Positions 36,228 through 43,028 of a stretch of 43,028 bases of DNA are shown piece after piece. A program made the position numbers and the translations under genes. A model generated the notes under the pieces. The model was not told the DNA's origin. It saw only the letters and a list, made by a program, of their open reading frames with translations, and searched no databases. Source of the DNA: Mycolicibacterium canariasense. GTDB taxonomy: Bacteria; Actinomycetota; Actinomycetes; Mycobacteriales; Mycobacteriaceae. Position 1 is the stretch's first letter. Each line of letters opens with the position of its first letter. Where the stretch lies: positions 1 through 43,028 of the forward strand of contig NZ_LQOL01000009.1 in NCBI RefSeq assembly GCF_002101555.1. Reading direction: 5' to 3'.

Positions 36228-37826
36228 CTATGCCGCGGGTTTTGTCTGGCCGGCGTCCTCAGAAGACACGAAGCTGACCTCGCGCAGCACCAGCGTCCTT
36301 GCACGGGTCATCGCCACGTAGAGCATCCGCAACTTGGCGGTGTCCTCGATGTCGACCTCGCCCATCAGCACGTGCACGCGCTCCCACGTACCCCCTTTGG
36401 CCTTGTGGATCGTCGAGACGGTCACGTCGGCCATATCCCGAGACGCAACCACGGTGCGCGCCAACTGCTCCAGCGCCTCGGCGCCATGCGTGCGCACCAA
36501 CGTCACGGTGGCGTGCAGTGACTCCTCCTCGACGCCCGGAACCGAGCGCAGCCATTCACGCCAGCTCACCAGATCGGTGAACCGGCGCAGCACCGGCTCG
36601 GCACACTCGTCGGCCCTACCGCTTTCGACCAGCGCCACGTCACGTGCCAGCGAAACCAGGTCTTGCAGATCCAGCGTCGAGTAGACGCGGCGGCCGGCAC
36701 GGGTGTGGCTCACGATCGCATCGACCACCTGGCGGTTGGTGGCACACACCACCGCGTCGCAACCGAACGCTTCGTGCTCGTCGAACACGTCGCGCAGATG
36801 GCCGTCTGCCGGGCCGACCCCGAGCAGGCGCATCGGCACTTCGTGACCCGGGTCGAGCAGCTCGAGGATCCCGTTGGCGTGTGCGGCGATCTCGGGGCCG
36901 AACCGGCGCGACTCGCGCAGTGGAAGTGTGACCACACCCTGCTGTGCTGAGAAGCCCTGCATGGCATCGATGCTGCCGGTGAACGAGTACAGCTCCTGGA
37001 ACGGGTCGCCGCACAGGACCAGCTGCACACGACCGCGCTGGGCCAGCACCAGACCGGCCATGACCCCGTTTGCGTCCTGCGCCTCGTCGTAGAGAACTAC
37101 ATCGCCGTCGGAGCCAATCTGTGGCGACGTGAGTGCCCAAGCTTTGAGGTAGTGGTCGTGGCTCGTCTTCAACTGCCCGTGCGGACTGGTCAGCTCCGCC
37201 CACAACGCCTGCGCACTCTCCAGCAGGGCCGCGCGCACCAGTGGTCGTAGCGCCGGCTCCAGCTCACCCAGATAAGGCACATGATCCTCGGTCATAGTGG
37301 GGGAGGCGGACTGGCAGAACAGCTTTACCGTGTCGCGGGTAAGGGTCAGGAACCGTCGCTGGGCCCCGAACGGCAGGCTGTAGTTGGGGATCTCGATGCG
37401 GGTGTAGGCGTTGGTGTTCGGGTTGAACTCCACGGTCGCCCGCAGACATCGTGACGCTTTCGCGATACCGAGGTGCTTCATCTCGGCGCGGATCGGCATG
37501 CTGTCACGGTTGAGGTGATCGACCATGTGCGTCAGCGCCGGATTCGTCCGACATCCGCGATACGCCAGTGCATGTGCGGTTGAGGCTCGCGCGTTGGTCA
37601 AGCCGAAATCGGCGAAGGTGGCACCGACTTCTTCGGCGTTGCGCTTGTTGAACGTGATGTACCAGGCGGTGGTTGTGGGCCGGTACATCTGCGCAGCCGC
37701 GGCGATGAACGCCAGAGTCGTGCTCTTGCCGGTACCGGCGCCAGCCTGCACAGCCAGGTCGGCGCCGGCCAGGAACGCGGCGATGATCGCCTGCTGTTCG
37801 GTCGACGGCGACATGGTGACGCTCAC
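36228..37826 (-). CDS. UvrD/Rep-like superfamily 1 DNA helicase
   Basis: 532 aa from GTG at 37826, preceded by a purine-rich AGAAGAGAG; ATG at 37814 is an alternative. Motifs: Q-motif STEQQAIIAAFLAG, Walker A QAGAGTGKST, Ia ITFNKRNAEEV, II VVLYDEAQDANGV, III LVLCGDPFQELYSF, IV LRESRRFGPEI, V VTVSTIHKAKGGTWERV and VI RMLYVAMTRARTLV. All needed for 3'-5' helicase activity. It lacks the large 1B/2B insertions of full UvrD, being about 200 aa shorter. The promoter matches the damage-type consensus, fitting a role in DNA repair or element replication. Confidence 0.88.
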   Translation of the reverse strand: MSVTMSPSTEQQAIIAAFLAGADLAVQAGAGTGKSTTLAFIAAAAQMYRPTTTAWYITFNKRNAEEVGATFADFGLTNARASTAHALAYRGCRTNPALTHMVDHLNRDSMPIRAEMKHLGIAKASRCLRATVEFNPNTNAYTRIEIPNYSLPFGAQRRFLTLTRDTVKLFCQSASPTMTEDHVPYLGELEPALRPLVRAALLESAQALWAELTSPHGQLKTSHDHYLKAWALTSPQIGSDGDVVLYDEAQDANGVMAGLVLAQRGRVQLVLCGDPFQELYSFTGSIDAMQGFSAQQGVVTLPLRESRRFGPEIAAHANGILELLDPGHEVPMRLLGVGPADGHLRDVFDEHEAFGCDAVVCATNRQVVDAIVSHTRAGRRVYSTLDLQDLVSLARDVALVESGRADECAEPVLRRFTDLVSWREWLRSVPGVEEESLHATVTLVRTHGAEALEQLARTVVASRDMADVTVSTIHKAKGGTWERVHVLMGEVDIEDTAKLRMLYVAMTRARTLVLREVSFVSSEDAGQTKPAA

Positions 37827-37855
37827 GCGGGCTCTCTTCTCTTCGAGGCGACAGA

Positions 37856-37873
37856 TCTCTAAAACGGAGACTA
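37856..37873 (-). promoter_or_regulatory. recurrent TATTCTC promoter/operator motif, copy 4
   Basis: Minus strand TAGTCTCCGTTTTAGAGA, 29 nt before GTG 37826. It is also half of a perfect 8-bp-arm palindrome (CGGAGACT at 37865-37872, AGTCTCCG at 37879-37886). Confidence 0.65.
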
Positions 37874-37890
37874 GCGGCAGTCTCCGACGC
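37868..37890 (-). promoter_or_regulatory. RecA-NDp (PafBC-type) promoter candidate of the helicase
   Basis: Minus strand GCGTCGGAG, 8 nt, TAGTCT. The GTCGG core, final G and the N8 spacing agree with the damage-promoter consensus; the first two bases do not. Confidence 0.55.
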
Positions 37891-38199
37891 ATTCGAAGAT
37901 CACGCGGAGAGACCGCCTTCGGCGTGTGCGATGAGGAGACAACAGGCAGGCGCCCGACACGCGGGGCCTACCGCGGCACCCACATTCGCGATGCGCACCG
38001 TCTGTGGCGGGATTCGAGTGGTGCCACGGCGTGAGTTTGCTAGCCGCGGTGGCGGCGCGATCGGCGGCGAGTTCACCGTGAACTGCGGTTAGGGCGCCGG
38101 TGGTTCCTGTGAAAATAACGTCTGACCAGCCTCTTAGCGCCCAACGGTGCATACCCGAGTCCGTTCGCCGTCTCTGCGCTCCGCAGTCTCGTGCCCCTG
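37891..38199. other. region upstream of the helicase without a recognised gene
   Basis: No frame with a supporting start signal or motif on either strand. GC content is ordinary. It separates the helicase promoter from the inverted-repeat island. Confidence 0.4.
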
Positions 38200-38675
38200 C
38201 GCATTCCGCTGGTGTAGATCGCACTAACTTTTCCCGTTGGCGCACCGTTGACCTGCGGAAAGTGTCAGAGTTTTCGGTGATCTCGCCGTGAGCTGGACAG
38301 TTGCATTGATGTCGCCAGAGGGGGGAGGGGGTCTGACGGTAACCGTCTTTACACGGTCGCATGTGACGTGGCTCACAGCGGTTTATCGGGGCGATGAATG
38401 GTGACAGTTTCTTTTACTCGTTCATGTTTTTAGTTAGTGTATCTAGTTATATGTATCTATCAGGCAATTCTACTTTTACGCATCCGACAATAAGACCGTT
38501 TTTGTAGCGAAAAGTGTTTCAGTGAATTTCTTCATGATTGACGACCCCCTCCCCCTTCTGGCGACATGGATGCTGCACTGCAGGTAGCGCCGTGATTGCA
38601 CGCCGTGCTGACAGTTTCCGCTGGTCAAAAGTGCGTCAACCGAAAATATTCGTGCGTTCTGCGCCATCGGTTTGG
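38200..38675. repeat. imperfect inverted-repeat island with AT-rich core
   Basis: Blocks near 38236-38333 recur inverted at 38542-38640: a G/C-run block of 24 nt with one mismatch (38310-38333 and 38542-38565), then, 40-41 nt outward on both sides, a 21-nt block matching at 19 positions (38248-38268 and 38608-38628). Weaker similarity reaches about 38200 and 38675. The roughly 200-nt centre includes a markedly AT-rich stretch (38399-38540) and a GACGGT-A-ACCGTC palindrome. No gene is inside. Replication origin, partition site, MITE-like insertion or paired small-RNA/promoter units are all possible. Confidence 0.75.
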
Positions 38676-39340
38676 CGTCCGACAACTGTCTACGAAATCC
38701 TGTGAGCCGTGTCACGGCACGTGATGGCCGGGCAGCGCAGCGCAAACCGGGGAGCGTGTGCGGGTGGGGCCGAATCTGTTAACTGGTGCCCCGCGGTATG
38801 AGACGCGCTCCTGCGTTTTCCAGTGACCAGACCTGCCGCCGATGCCCACAAGGTCGCGGCTGGCCGGCACGCTCGCGATGATCGCAGCCGATGTCCCAGC
38901 TGCGTCCGCTCAGCCGCGCCCTGGACCGCAACCGTGCCGCTGGGTACCGAGTCAGGCGAGACGGAGTATCGCTTCGAGGTGCGTTGCCGGGCAGAGGCCG
39001 AAAGCGAGGTGCGCGCGTTGGTGATGGACGCTGTGCGGTCTCAGTCGAACTGACGGCGAATACCTGGCGTTCGCCAGTTCGACGGAGACGCTTCGCCTAT
39101 ACCGCCGTTCAGTAGATCTGGCGGTTCGGTGACGAGGGCGGCTTCACTCGACTGCGGTGGAAAGAGTAGTCCGACCCCAGAAGGGCCGGAATGCAATGCT
39201 GACTCATCCAGATCGTGGCAGCACACCGCCCGGGAATTCCGCATACCGATTCCGTGGTGGCTGGTCAGGGGAGCTGTCAGAGCATCGCCATGCCCAGCAC
39301 GCCGCGTCGCAGGAAGAGGTGCTGTTCTAGGGTTCACGGT
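38676..39340. other. gene-poor region, possible relics
   Basis: A plus frame ending at 39053 closes with YRFEVRCRAEAESEVRAL and may be the tail of a small gene, but its start is unclear. Another ends EHRHAQHAASQEEVLF just before 39330. Neither has a supporting start or motif. I read this as decayed coding sequence. Confidence 0.3.
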
Positions 39341-39727
39341 ATGAGAGGTGGCGGTGTCGGTATTGATTGGACTATGGCCCCACTGTGGGTGCGAACGGGG
39401 TATCGCTTCTTTCCGTTCGCCGCCGAGGTCGGTGATGTGTGGTGGGTGTTGAGGTTCAACGTCGGTTTCCCGGAGCACGATCTGTTCACGGTGTTCGTCG
39501 GCAATCGGGCCGCAGCTGATGTGACCGGTGATCCGAAATCTGTTGTGCCGCTTATTGCGAGTATCGGGTCGTTGAGTCCGGTGAGCTCGCAGGGAGCGGA
39601 ATTGGACACGGAGACGGCGCGTGCGCTCGTCGGTGAGGTGGCCAGGTTCGTCGAGTACGGCAGTGAAGACGGCCAGCCGTGTGTGTTCTGCTCGCATGAG
39701 CGTGATGGGCTGACCCGCAATAAGTAG
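39341..39727 (+). CDS. hypothetical protein
   Basis: 128 aa, ATG at 39341, 7 nt after TAGGGT, so leaderless. WVRTGYRFFPFAAEVGDVWW, LRFNVGFPEHDLFTVFVGNR and PCVFCSHERDGL suggest an alpha/beta protein with a C-terminal CxFCSH metal-like site. I recall similar sequences only as hypothetical mycobacterial proteins. It stands alone, followed by a gene relic. Confidence 0.6.
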   Translation: MRGGGVGIDWTMAPLWVRTGYRFFPFAAEVGDVWWVLRFNVGFPEHDLFTVFVGNRAAADVTGDPKSVVPLIASIGSLSPVSSQGAELDTETARALVGEVARFVEYGSEDGQPCVFCSHERDGLTRNK

Positions 39728-39739
39728 GCAGCGCCGCAG

Positions 39740-40022
39740 AGCTTAATCGGGACGCCGGCCGCAATTCGTCAACCGCCAACTCGATTGCGATAACCGCCAA
39801 GTTCAACGAGAACGGACAGACGCAATCGCCCGCCCCGACTTCACCATTCGTTCCGTAGCCGCCGAAGACCTGGTGGCCGACAACGAGGTGAGGATCGTGG
39901 CCATGGTCGTCGCAGCCGAGCGCAATGACCGCGCGGTGGAATCGGCACTGGCCGCCGTGATTACCGCCGCACCGGTGACCGCCGTGCGCTGGAGCGCCGA
40001 AGACCTCAGCGGGGTCGATTAG
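39740..40022 (+). pseudogene. C-terminal relic of an MgtC/SapB-family protein
   Basis: The frame ending in TAG at 40020-40022 reads NRQLDCDNRQVQRERTDA then PDFTIRSVAAEDL, DNEVRIVAMVVAAERNDRAV, ESALAAVITAAPVTAVRW. The NRQ...(cytosolic ACT-like)...VRW order is the C-terminal soluble domain of MgtC-family membrane proteins. The N-terminal membrane helices are absent, so only the tail remains. Confidence 0.55.
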
Positions 40023-40185
40023 CAGTTATCGAAAGCGCGGGTGCCGCGGTCCGCCCACGCGACCGTGGGTGCAGCCGGGACACATCGTGACCGGTAACTT
40101 CGGGTAAGAAGCGCCAGGTGCAGCCGGGGAGACCTTCTTCCGCAAGTTGCGGACGTTGTTGCACACGTCGCGCATCTTGCGTGGC

Positions 40186-40530
40186 CTACTTCGTCTCGTT
40201 CGGGTGACTGGTGTGCACCTGCTCCAAGTAGACCGTCCGCCCCTCAACGTAGAACCAGATGCGGGCGGTGCCTTTGAGCGTCGGCTTGTGCTGCCAGCGC
40301 GTGTGCGCCTTGCCGTCGCGGTCGATCGTCCCGTACTCGCCCTTCAGCGGGTAGTTCGTCGGCAGGTTCGCCAGCGGGGTCCGCGTCAGGAAGTCCCACG
40401 CGTCGGCGAGAGGGTTGCGGATCGTCGCGGCGAGATCCTGCCACCCCCTCTTGGCGTTGGTCGTGGCAAAGCGGATCTCGTACTCGATCTTCTTCGGCGG
40501 CCGCGGGACAAGCTCCCCCTTGCCTGCCAC
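40186..40530 (-). CDS. RelE-like toxin
   Basis: 114 aa, ATG at 40530, 2 nt after the antitoxin stop. RPPKKIEYEIRFATTNAKRG, WQDLAATIRNPLADAWDFL, GEYGTIDRDGKAHTRWQHKP and ARIWFYVEGRTVYLEQVHTS follow the RelE/ParE fold: helix hairpin, then four strands with the basic K-x-T-x-R-x-W and R-I-W-F-Y core and a terminal His. The ribosome-dependent RNase type has such residues. Pairing with an upstream Phd-like gene supports a type II toxin-antitoxin system. Confidence 0.75.
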   Translation of the reverse strand: MAGKGELVPRPPKKIEYEIRFATTNAKRGWQDLAATIRNPLADAWDFLTRTPLANLPTNYPLKGEYGTIDRDGKAHTRWQHKPTLKGTARIWFYVEGRTVYLEQVHTSHPNETK

Positions 40531-40532
40531 CG

Positions 40533-40997
40533 CTACGGACGCTCCACAACGGTGTCGTCATCGCCGTCGTCCAACCACTCGAGATCGGCCTGGCCGAGTC
40601 CGGCGGCGATCGCGGTCGCCGTCTCCCGCCACGAGGTCAGCTCCGAGAGCACCCGGTGCGGCTGGTCGGTGGAGAAAGAGGCCCGCGCGGCGTCGACGAG
40701 ATCCTGGGCGCAGGTAGCACGGTCCTGCGGCGACAAGGCGAGCATCCACGGGAAAGCCCGGGACATGCGGTCGGCGAGAGGGCCGTCGTCACTCACCGCG
40801 GCGCCGATGAGCTGCGCGGCGAACTGCAGCATACGGTTGCGGCTGTCGGCCTCACGCTGCGACATGAGCACAAGATCTTCGCCGTCACGGCGGGTCACCG
40901 TCACCGGGTGATCCTCAGCCTCGGCGAACACCTCGGCTGAGCGCTTGCTCAGGTCCGAGGAGCGGCGCGTGGTGGTGCGGAGCGCGGTTGTGGCCAT
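40533..40997 (-). CDS. Phd/prevent-host-death-like antitoxin
   Basis: 154 aa, ATG at 40997, 7 nt after TAGCAT on the minus strand, likely leaderless. The N-terminal 55 residues (TTTRRSSDLSKRSAEVFAEA, HPVTVTRRDGEDLVLMSQRE) are a Phd/YefM DNA-binding domain. The longer C-terminal part is helical and acidic (DLEWLDDGDDDTVVE) and should neutralise the toxin. TTCGGAA direct repeats at 41010-41016 and 41021-41027 overlap the promoter, a likely autoregulatory operator. Confidence 0.8.
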   Translation of the reverse strand: MATTALRTTTRRSSDLSKRSAEVFAEAEDHPVTVTRRDGEDLVLMSQREADSRNRMLQFAAQLIGAAVSDDGPLADRMSRAFPWMLALSPQDRATCAQDLVDAARASFSTDQPHRVLSELTSWRETATAIAAGLGQADLEWLDDGDDDTVVERP

Positions 40998-41009
40998 GCC
41001 GCCATGCTA

Positions 41010-41027
41010 TTCGGAACGTGTTCGGAA
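41010..41027. promoter_or_regulatory. direct-repeat operator of the toxin-antitoxin locus
   Basis: TTCGGAA repeated with an 11-bp period (one helical turn) adjacent to and overlapping the TAGCAT -10 box of the antitoxin gene. Cooperative binding of the Phd-like protein is the simplest reading. Confidence 0.55.
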
Positions 41028-41130
41028 GTCCAAGTGAGTTCCGTCGCTCAGCGGCGCGGAGGCTCGTCCCGTATCTGGTCGCGCAATTGTTAGTCGACAC
41101 CAGAAGCCGGAATGTGTGAAAATCGCGCAT

Positions 41131-42219
41131 ATGGACGGCAAGATCCTTGGTGAGCGGATTGTCGAGGCCAGAAAGGCCCGCGATCTGACGCAGGAACATC
41201 TTGCTGCCACCATTGGAATCGACCGCAGCGCGCTCGGCCTGATCGAGAAGGGTAAGCGCAAAGTGTCGGCCATCGAACTGGTCGACCTGGCAGCTGCCCT
41301 GTCGACCCCGCTGGCATGGTTCGTGCGCGACCCCCTGGCCGCGGTGATCAGTCGCCGCGCCGAGGCGGGTCCAAGTCACGAGGTGACCGCCAGGCTCGAT
41401 CAGGCGCTGGAACTGTTCGCCGGCGACGTGGCCGAATTGCTGGCCGACGGAGTGATCCGGCCCTTGCCCGACCGGCCGGCCTGGCGGACTCCTCAGTCAG
41501 TCGCGTCGGCAGAGATGGTTGCGCGCCAGGTGCGAGAACACCTCGGATTGGGCCATGAGCCGCTTGGCGATGTCGCGGCCGTCGCGGAACGGTTCGGCCT
41601 GTATTCCTGCGCGCTCAGGTTCGGCGAGCAGGGTGCCGACGGCGCGCTGGTCGCGGTGGCAGACGGTGCGGCAGTGGCGGTCATCGACGGGGATGCCCGG
41701 GTCGGCCGGAGACGCATGTCGTTGGCCCATGAACTCGGTCATTGGCTGTTCGGCGATGCTTTTGATTCCAATACCGGGACCGATACCGAGCAGCTGATCA
41801 CCTCGTTTGCCGCATTCTTCCTGGCGCCGCGCGCTGGCGTGACCGCGTTGTGGAACCAGTACCGCTCCGAGCGGCTGCGTGACACGGTGGTTCGCGTGGC
41901 GGGCATCTATCGTTTGTCGTGGTCGGCGGCGGTGCTGCACCTGCACACGCTCCATCTGATCACGGACGAGCAGCGGCGAGTGTTGGAGCCGACACGACCC
42001 GCGATCGGTGAGTTCACGAAGCTGCAGATCATTCTGGATACAGACGAGCTTCGACCGCCGTCGGTGTCTCCGGGGCTGGCCGCTGCCGTGCTCGACGCGT
42101 ACGTCGATCTGCGGATCTCGGCGCCACGGGCGGTGGAGTTGTTGCGCGGCCAGTTGGACATCGCTGATTTGCCGCAGCCTCGCGCTGAGATTGCCGCCGA
42201 CTACGCCCGAATGGGTTGA
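41131..42219 (+). CDS. XRE-HTH plus ImmA/IrrE metallopeptidase
   Basis: 362 aa from ATG at 41131; GTG at 41116 is an alternative. The N-terminal XRE domain (GERIVEARKARDLTQEHLAA, IGIDRSALGLIEKGKRKV) is followed by a linker and an ImmA/IrrE zinc-peptidase domain with MSLAHELGHWLFGD (HExxH) and a downstream Glu in DTEQLITSFAAFFLAP. COG2856-type proteins cleave or sense repressors and act as antitoxin-regulators with PIN or other toxins. Its stop overlaps the PIN gene start, so the two are coupled. Confidence 0.85.
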   Translation: MDGKILGERIVEARKARDLTQEHLAATIGIDRSALGLIEKGKRKVSAIELVDLAAALSTPLAWFVRDPLAAVISRRAEAGPSHEVTARLDQALELFAGDVAELLADGVIRPLPDRPAWRTPQSVASAEMVARQVREHLGLGHEPLGDVAAVAERFGLYSCALRFGEQGADGALVAVADGAAVAVIDGDARVGRRRMSLAHELGHWLFGDAFDSNTGTDTEQLITSFAAFFLAPRAGVTALWNQYRSERLRDTVVRVAGIYRLSWSAAVLHLHTLHLITDEQRRVLEPTRPAIGEFTKLQIILDTDELRPPSVSPGLAAAVLDAYVDLRISAPRAVELLRGQLDIADLPQPRAEIAADYARMG

Positions 42220-42767
42220 GCGCCCCGCCGCGGTGGGTGATGGACACGTCGACCTTCACTCACTTCTGTCGCGCCGGGCATCAGGACATCTTGCGCAGGC
42301 TCGCCCCGCAAGGACTGATCCTGATCCCGGACACGGTGTACTCGGAGGTCTTGGACGGTCGGGATCGCGATTACGACATCCCAGCTGTTGGTGACCTCGA
42401 ATGGGTAGAGGTCGGTGTGTTGACCGAGCAGGAGCAGGACACTCAGCTCGACATCAAGGTGTACATGCCGTCGCAGGTGGGCGAGTCTGCGCGCAAACAC
42501 CTTGGCGAGTGCGCTGTGCTGGCCTGCGCGATTCATCGACAGATGGTCGCGGTGATCGATGACGGTGGCGGCCGCGGCCAGGCTGTCAGTCGCGGTGTGC
42601 GGCACGTGAACTCGATGTGGATCATTGCGCAGGCGCGTAAGCGACTCGATGATGTCGACTCCGAGGCGGCGGAACAGATCTACGCTGACCTCGTTGCCAC
42701 CGGGATGCGGTTGCCGCAGGTTGATAGCTTTATCCGCTGGGCATATGGAGTTGGTCTGCTGCCGTAG
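42216..42767 (+). CDS. PIN-domain ribonuclease-like protein (toxin candidate)
   Basis: 183 aa from TTG at 42216 overlapping the upstream stop (TTGA); ATG at 42240 is possible. WVMDTSTFTHFCRAG gives the first PIN Asp, IPDTVYSEVLDG the conserved Glu, GECAVLACAIHRQMVAVIDD the Gly-Glu and the C-terminal acids. PIN toxins cleave tRNA, rRNA or mRNA. With the XRE-ImmA gene it makes a toxin-antitoxin type pair. A tRNA target would be especially relevant beside a tRNA array, but the target cannot be read from sequence. Confidence 0.75.
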   Translation: MSAPPRWVMDTSTFTHFCRAGHQDILRRLAPQGLILIPDTVYSEVLDGRDRDYDIPAVGDLEWVEVGVLTEQEQDTQLDIKVYMPSQVGESARKHLGECAVLACAIHRQMVAVIDDGGGRGQAVSRGVRHVNSMWIIAQARKRLDDVDSEAAEQIYADLVATGMRLPQVDSFIRWAYGVGLLP

Positions 42768-42838
42768 GTGATCGGCTACGTCGATGCGGGCGAATCGGTG
42801 GAACTGTCCGGTTATCGGCCTCATCGAGGGGCGTTGAG

Positions 42839-43027
42839 TCAACGACGGGCGAGCGTTGTGAATCCCGGGTCGATCAGGCCGAGCCACGCGTCCTGGTCAT
42901 CGGCCAGGGGCTGTTTCAGCGGCAGGGGAGTGAACCGGCAGTTGAAGACCATGAGGGGGACCCGTTTGGTGGTCCAGTCGCTATGCGACTTGGGGTTGGT
43001 GGGTCGTGGTCCACTGTAGAGCGAACT
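42839..43027 (-). CDS. partial gene entering from the right edge
   Basis: The last 62 codons of a minus-strand frame, ending at 42839: YSGPRPTNPKSHSDWTTKRV, LMVFNCRFTPLPLKQPLADD, AWLGLIDPGFTTLARR. It is GC-biased at third positions and looks genuine, but I do not recognise it. SHSDWTT is mirrored by SHNDWTT in the plus frame at the left edge, part of the end repeat. The start lies outside the window. Confidence 0.45.
   Translation of the reverse strand, partial: SSLYSGPRPTNPKSHSDWTTKRVPLMVFNCRFTPLPLKQPLADDQDAWLGLIDPGFTTLARR
42969..42990 (-). repeat. right copy of end-associated inverted repeat
   Basis: The reverse complement of this segment matches 38-59 at 20 of 22 positions, with AGTCG-CATAG-CGACT in the same place. 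It is inverted relative to the left copy, facing it across the whole window. Confidence 0.5.
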
Positions 43028-43028
43028 C

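Noticed and set aside
38476..38745. 89-aa minus-strand frame across the inverted-repeat island
   Set aside because: It crosses the repeat and AT-rich core, with no ribosome-binding site and no plausible protein features.
39215..39727. 170-aa version of the 39341 gene
   Set aside because: TAGGGT-N7-ATG supports a leaderless start at 39341; the upstream extension is low-quality sequence.

Overview
The window is high-GC actinobacterial DNA, most likely from a fast-growing Mycobacterium/Mycolicibacterium or a plasmid or integrative element of one. The evidence is the strongly G/C third-position codon use, lipoproteins with mycobacterial lipoboxes (including a PknH-like sensor-domain type), an EspR-like XRE regulator, many leaderless starts of the form TANNNT-N6-ATG/GTG, and ESX (type VII secretion) type ATPase domains. 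No rRNA and no classical housekeeping operon is present. Recombinases, toxin-antitoxin pairs and gene relics surround a very large tRNA array, so this reads as accessory, mobile DNA.

Left arm (1-5.6 kb): three tandem, overlapping minus-strand tyrosine recombinases, the recombinase-in-trio layout. The trio looks dead: the first gene is frameshifted twice and the third is cut off before its catalytic HxxR...Y. Next come a small hypothetical gene and a frameshifted DUF7832-like gene. 5.6-10.6 kb holds three lipoproteins, a TetR regulator and a 612-aa multi-helix DNA-binding protein. 10.6-11.2 kb is a graveyard (FAD oxidoreductase tail, IS21 istB tail). 11.4-13.7 kb holds an AbiE-like nucleotidyltransferase/HTH pair with a perfect 14-bp-arm operator, plus an XRE regulator. 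14.0-16.5 kb holds an intact tyrosine recombinase, a coupled degenerate partner and a small gene, directly next to the array.

Centre (16.5-34.8 kb): 30 recognisable tRNA genes, all on the minus strand, covering all 20 amino acids and including an initiator tRNA. Two further tRNA-like elements have abnormal architecture. Between the tRNAs lie small genes: DUF4031, GIY-YIG-like, HNH, HicA-like, ParB-like, two HAD phosphatase-like proteins resembling RNA-repair HAD domains, zinc-ribbon microproteins, an ART-like protein, two exported proteins, and a 669-aa fusion of an EccC/FtsK-type ATPase with an EccA/CbxX-type AAA+ domain. Upstream of the array (about 35.0 kb) is a segment resembling the mycobacterial rRNA leader antitermination region. 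Four promoters near or in this part resemble the DNA-damage (PafBC, RecA-NDp type) promoter, and an 18-bp promoter/operator motif recurs four times at an almost constant distance from start codons. A working model is a damage-inducible, rRNA-like transcribed mobile tRNA supply with RNA/DNA repair and nuclease cargo.

Right arm (35-43 kb): an HNH nuclease, a UvrD-like helicase, an AT-rich island between roughly 100-130-nt imperfect inverted repeats, an MgtC tail relic, two toxin-antitoxin type loci (Phd/RelE-like; XRE-ImmA/PIN), and a partial minus-strand gene at the edge. Short sequences at the two ends of the window are inverted copies of each other and contain AGTCG-N5-CGACT, a recombinase-core-like palindrome.
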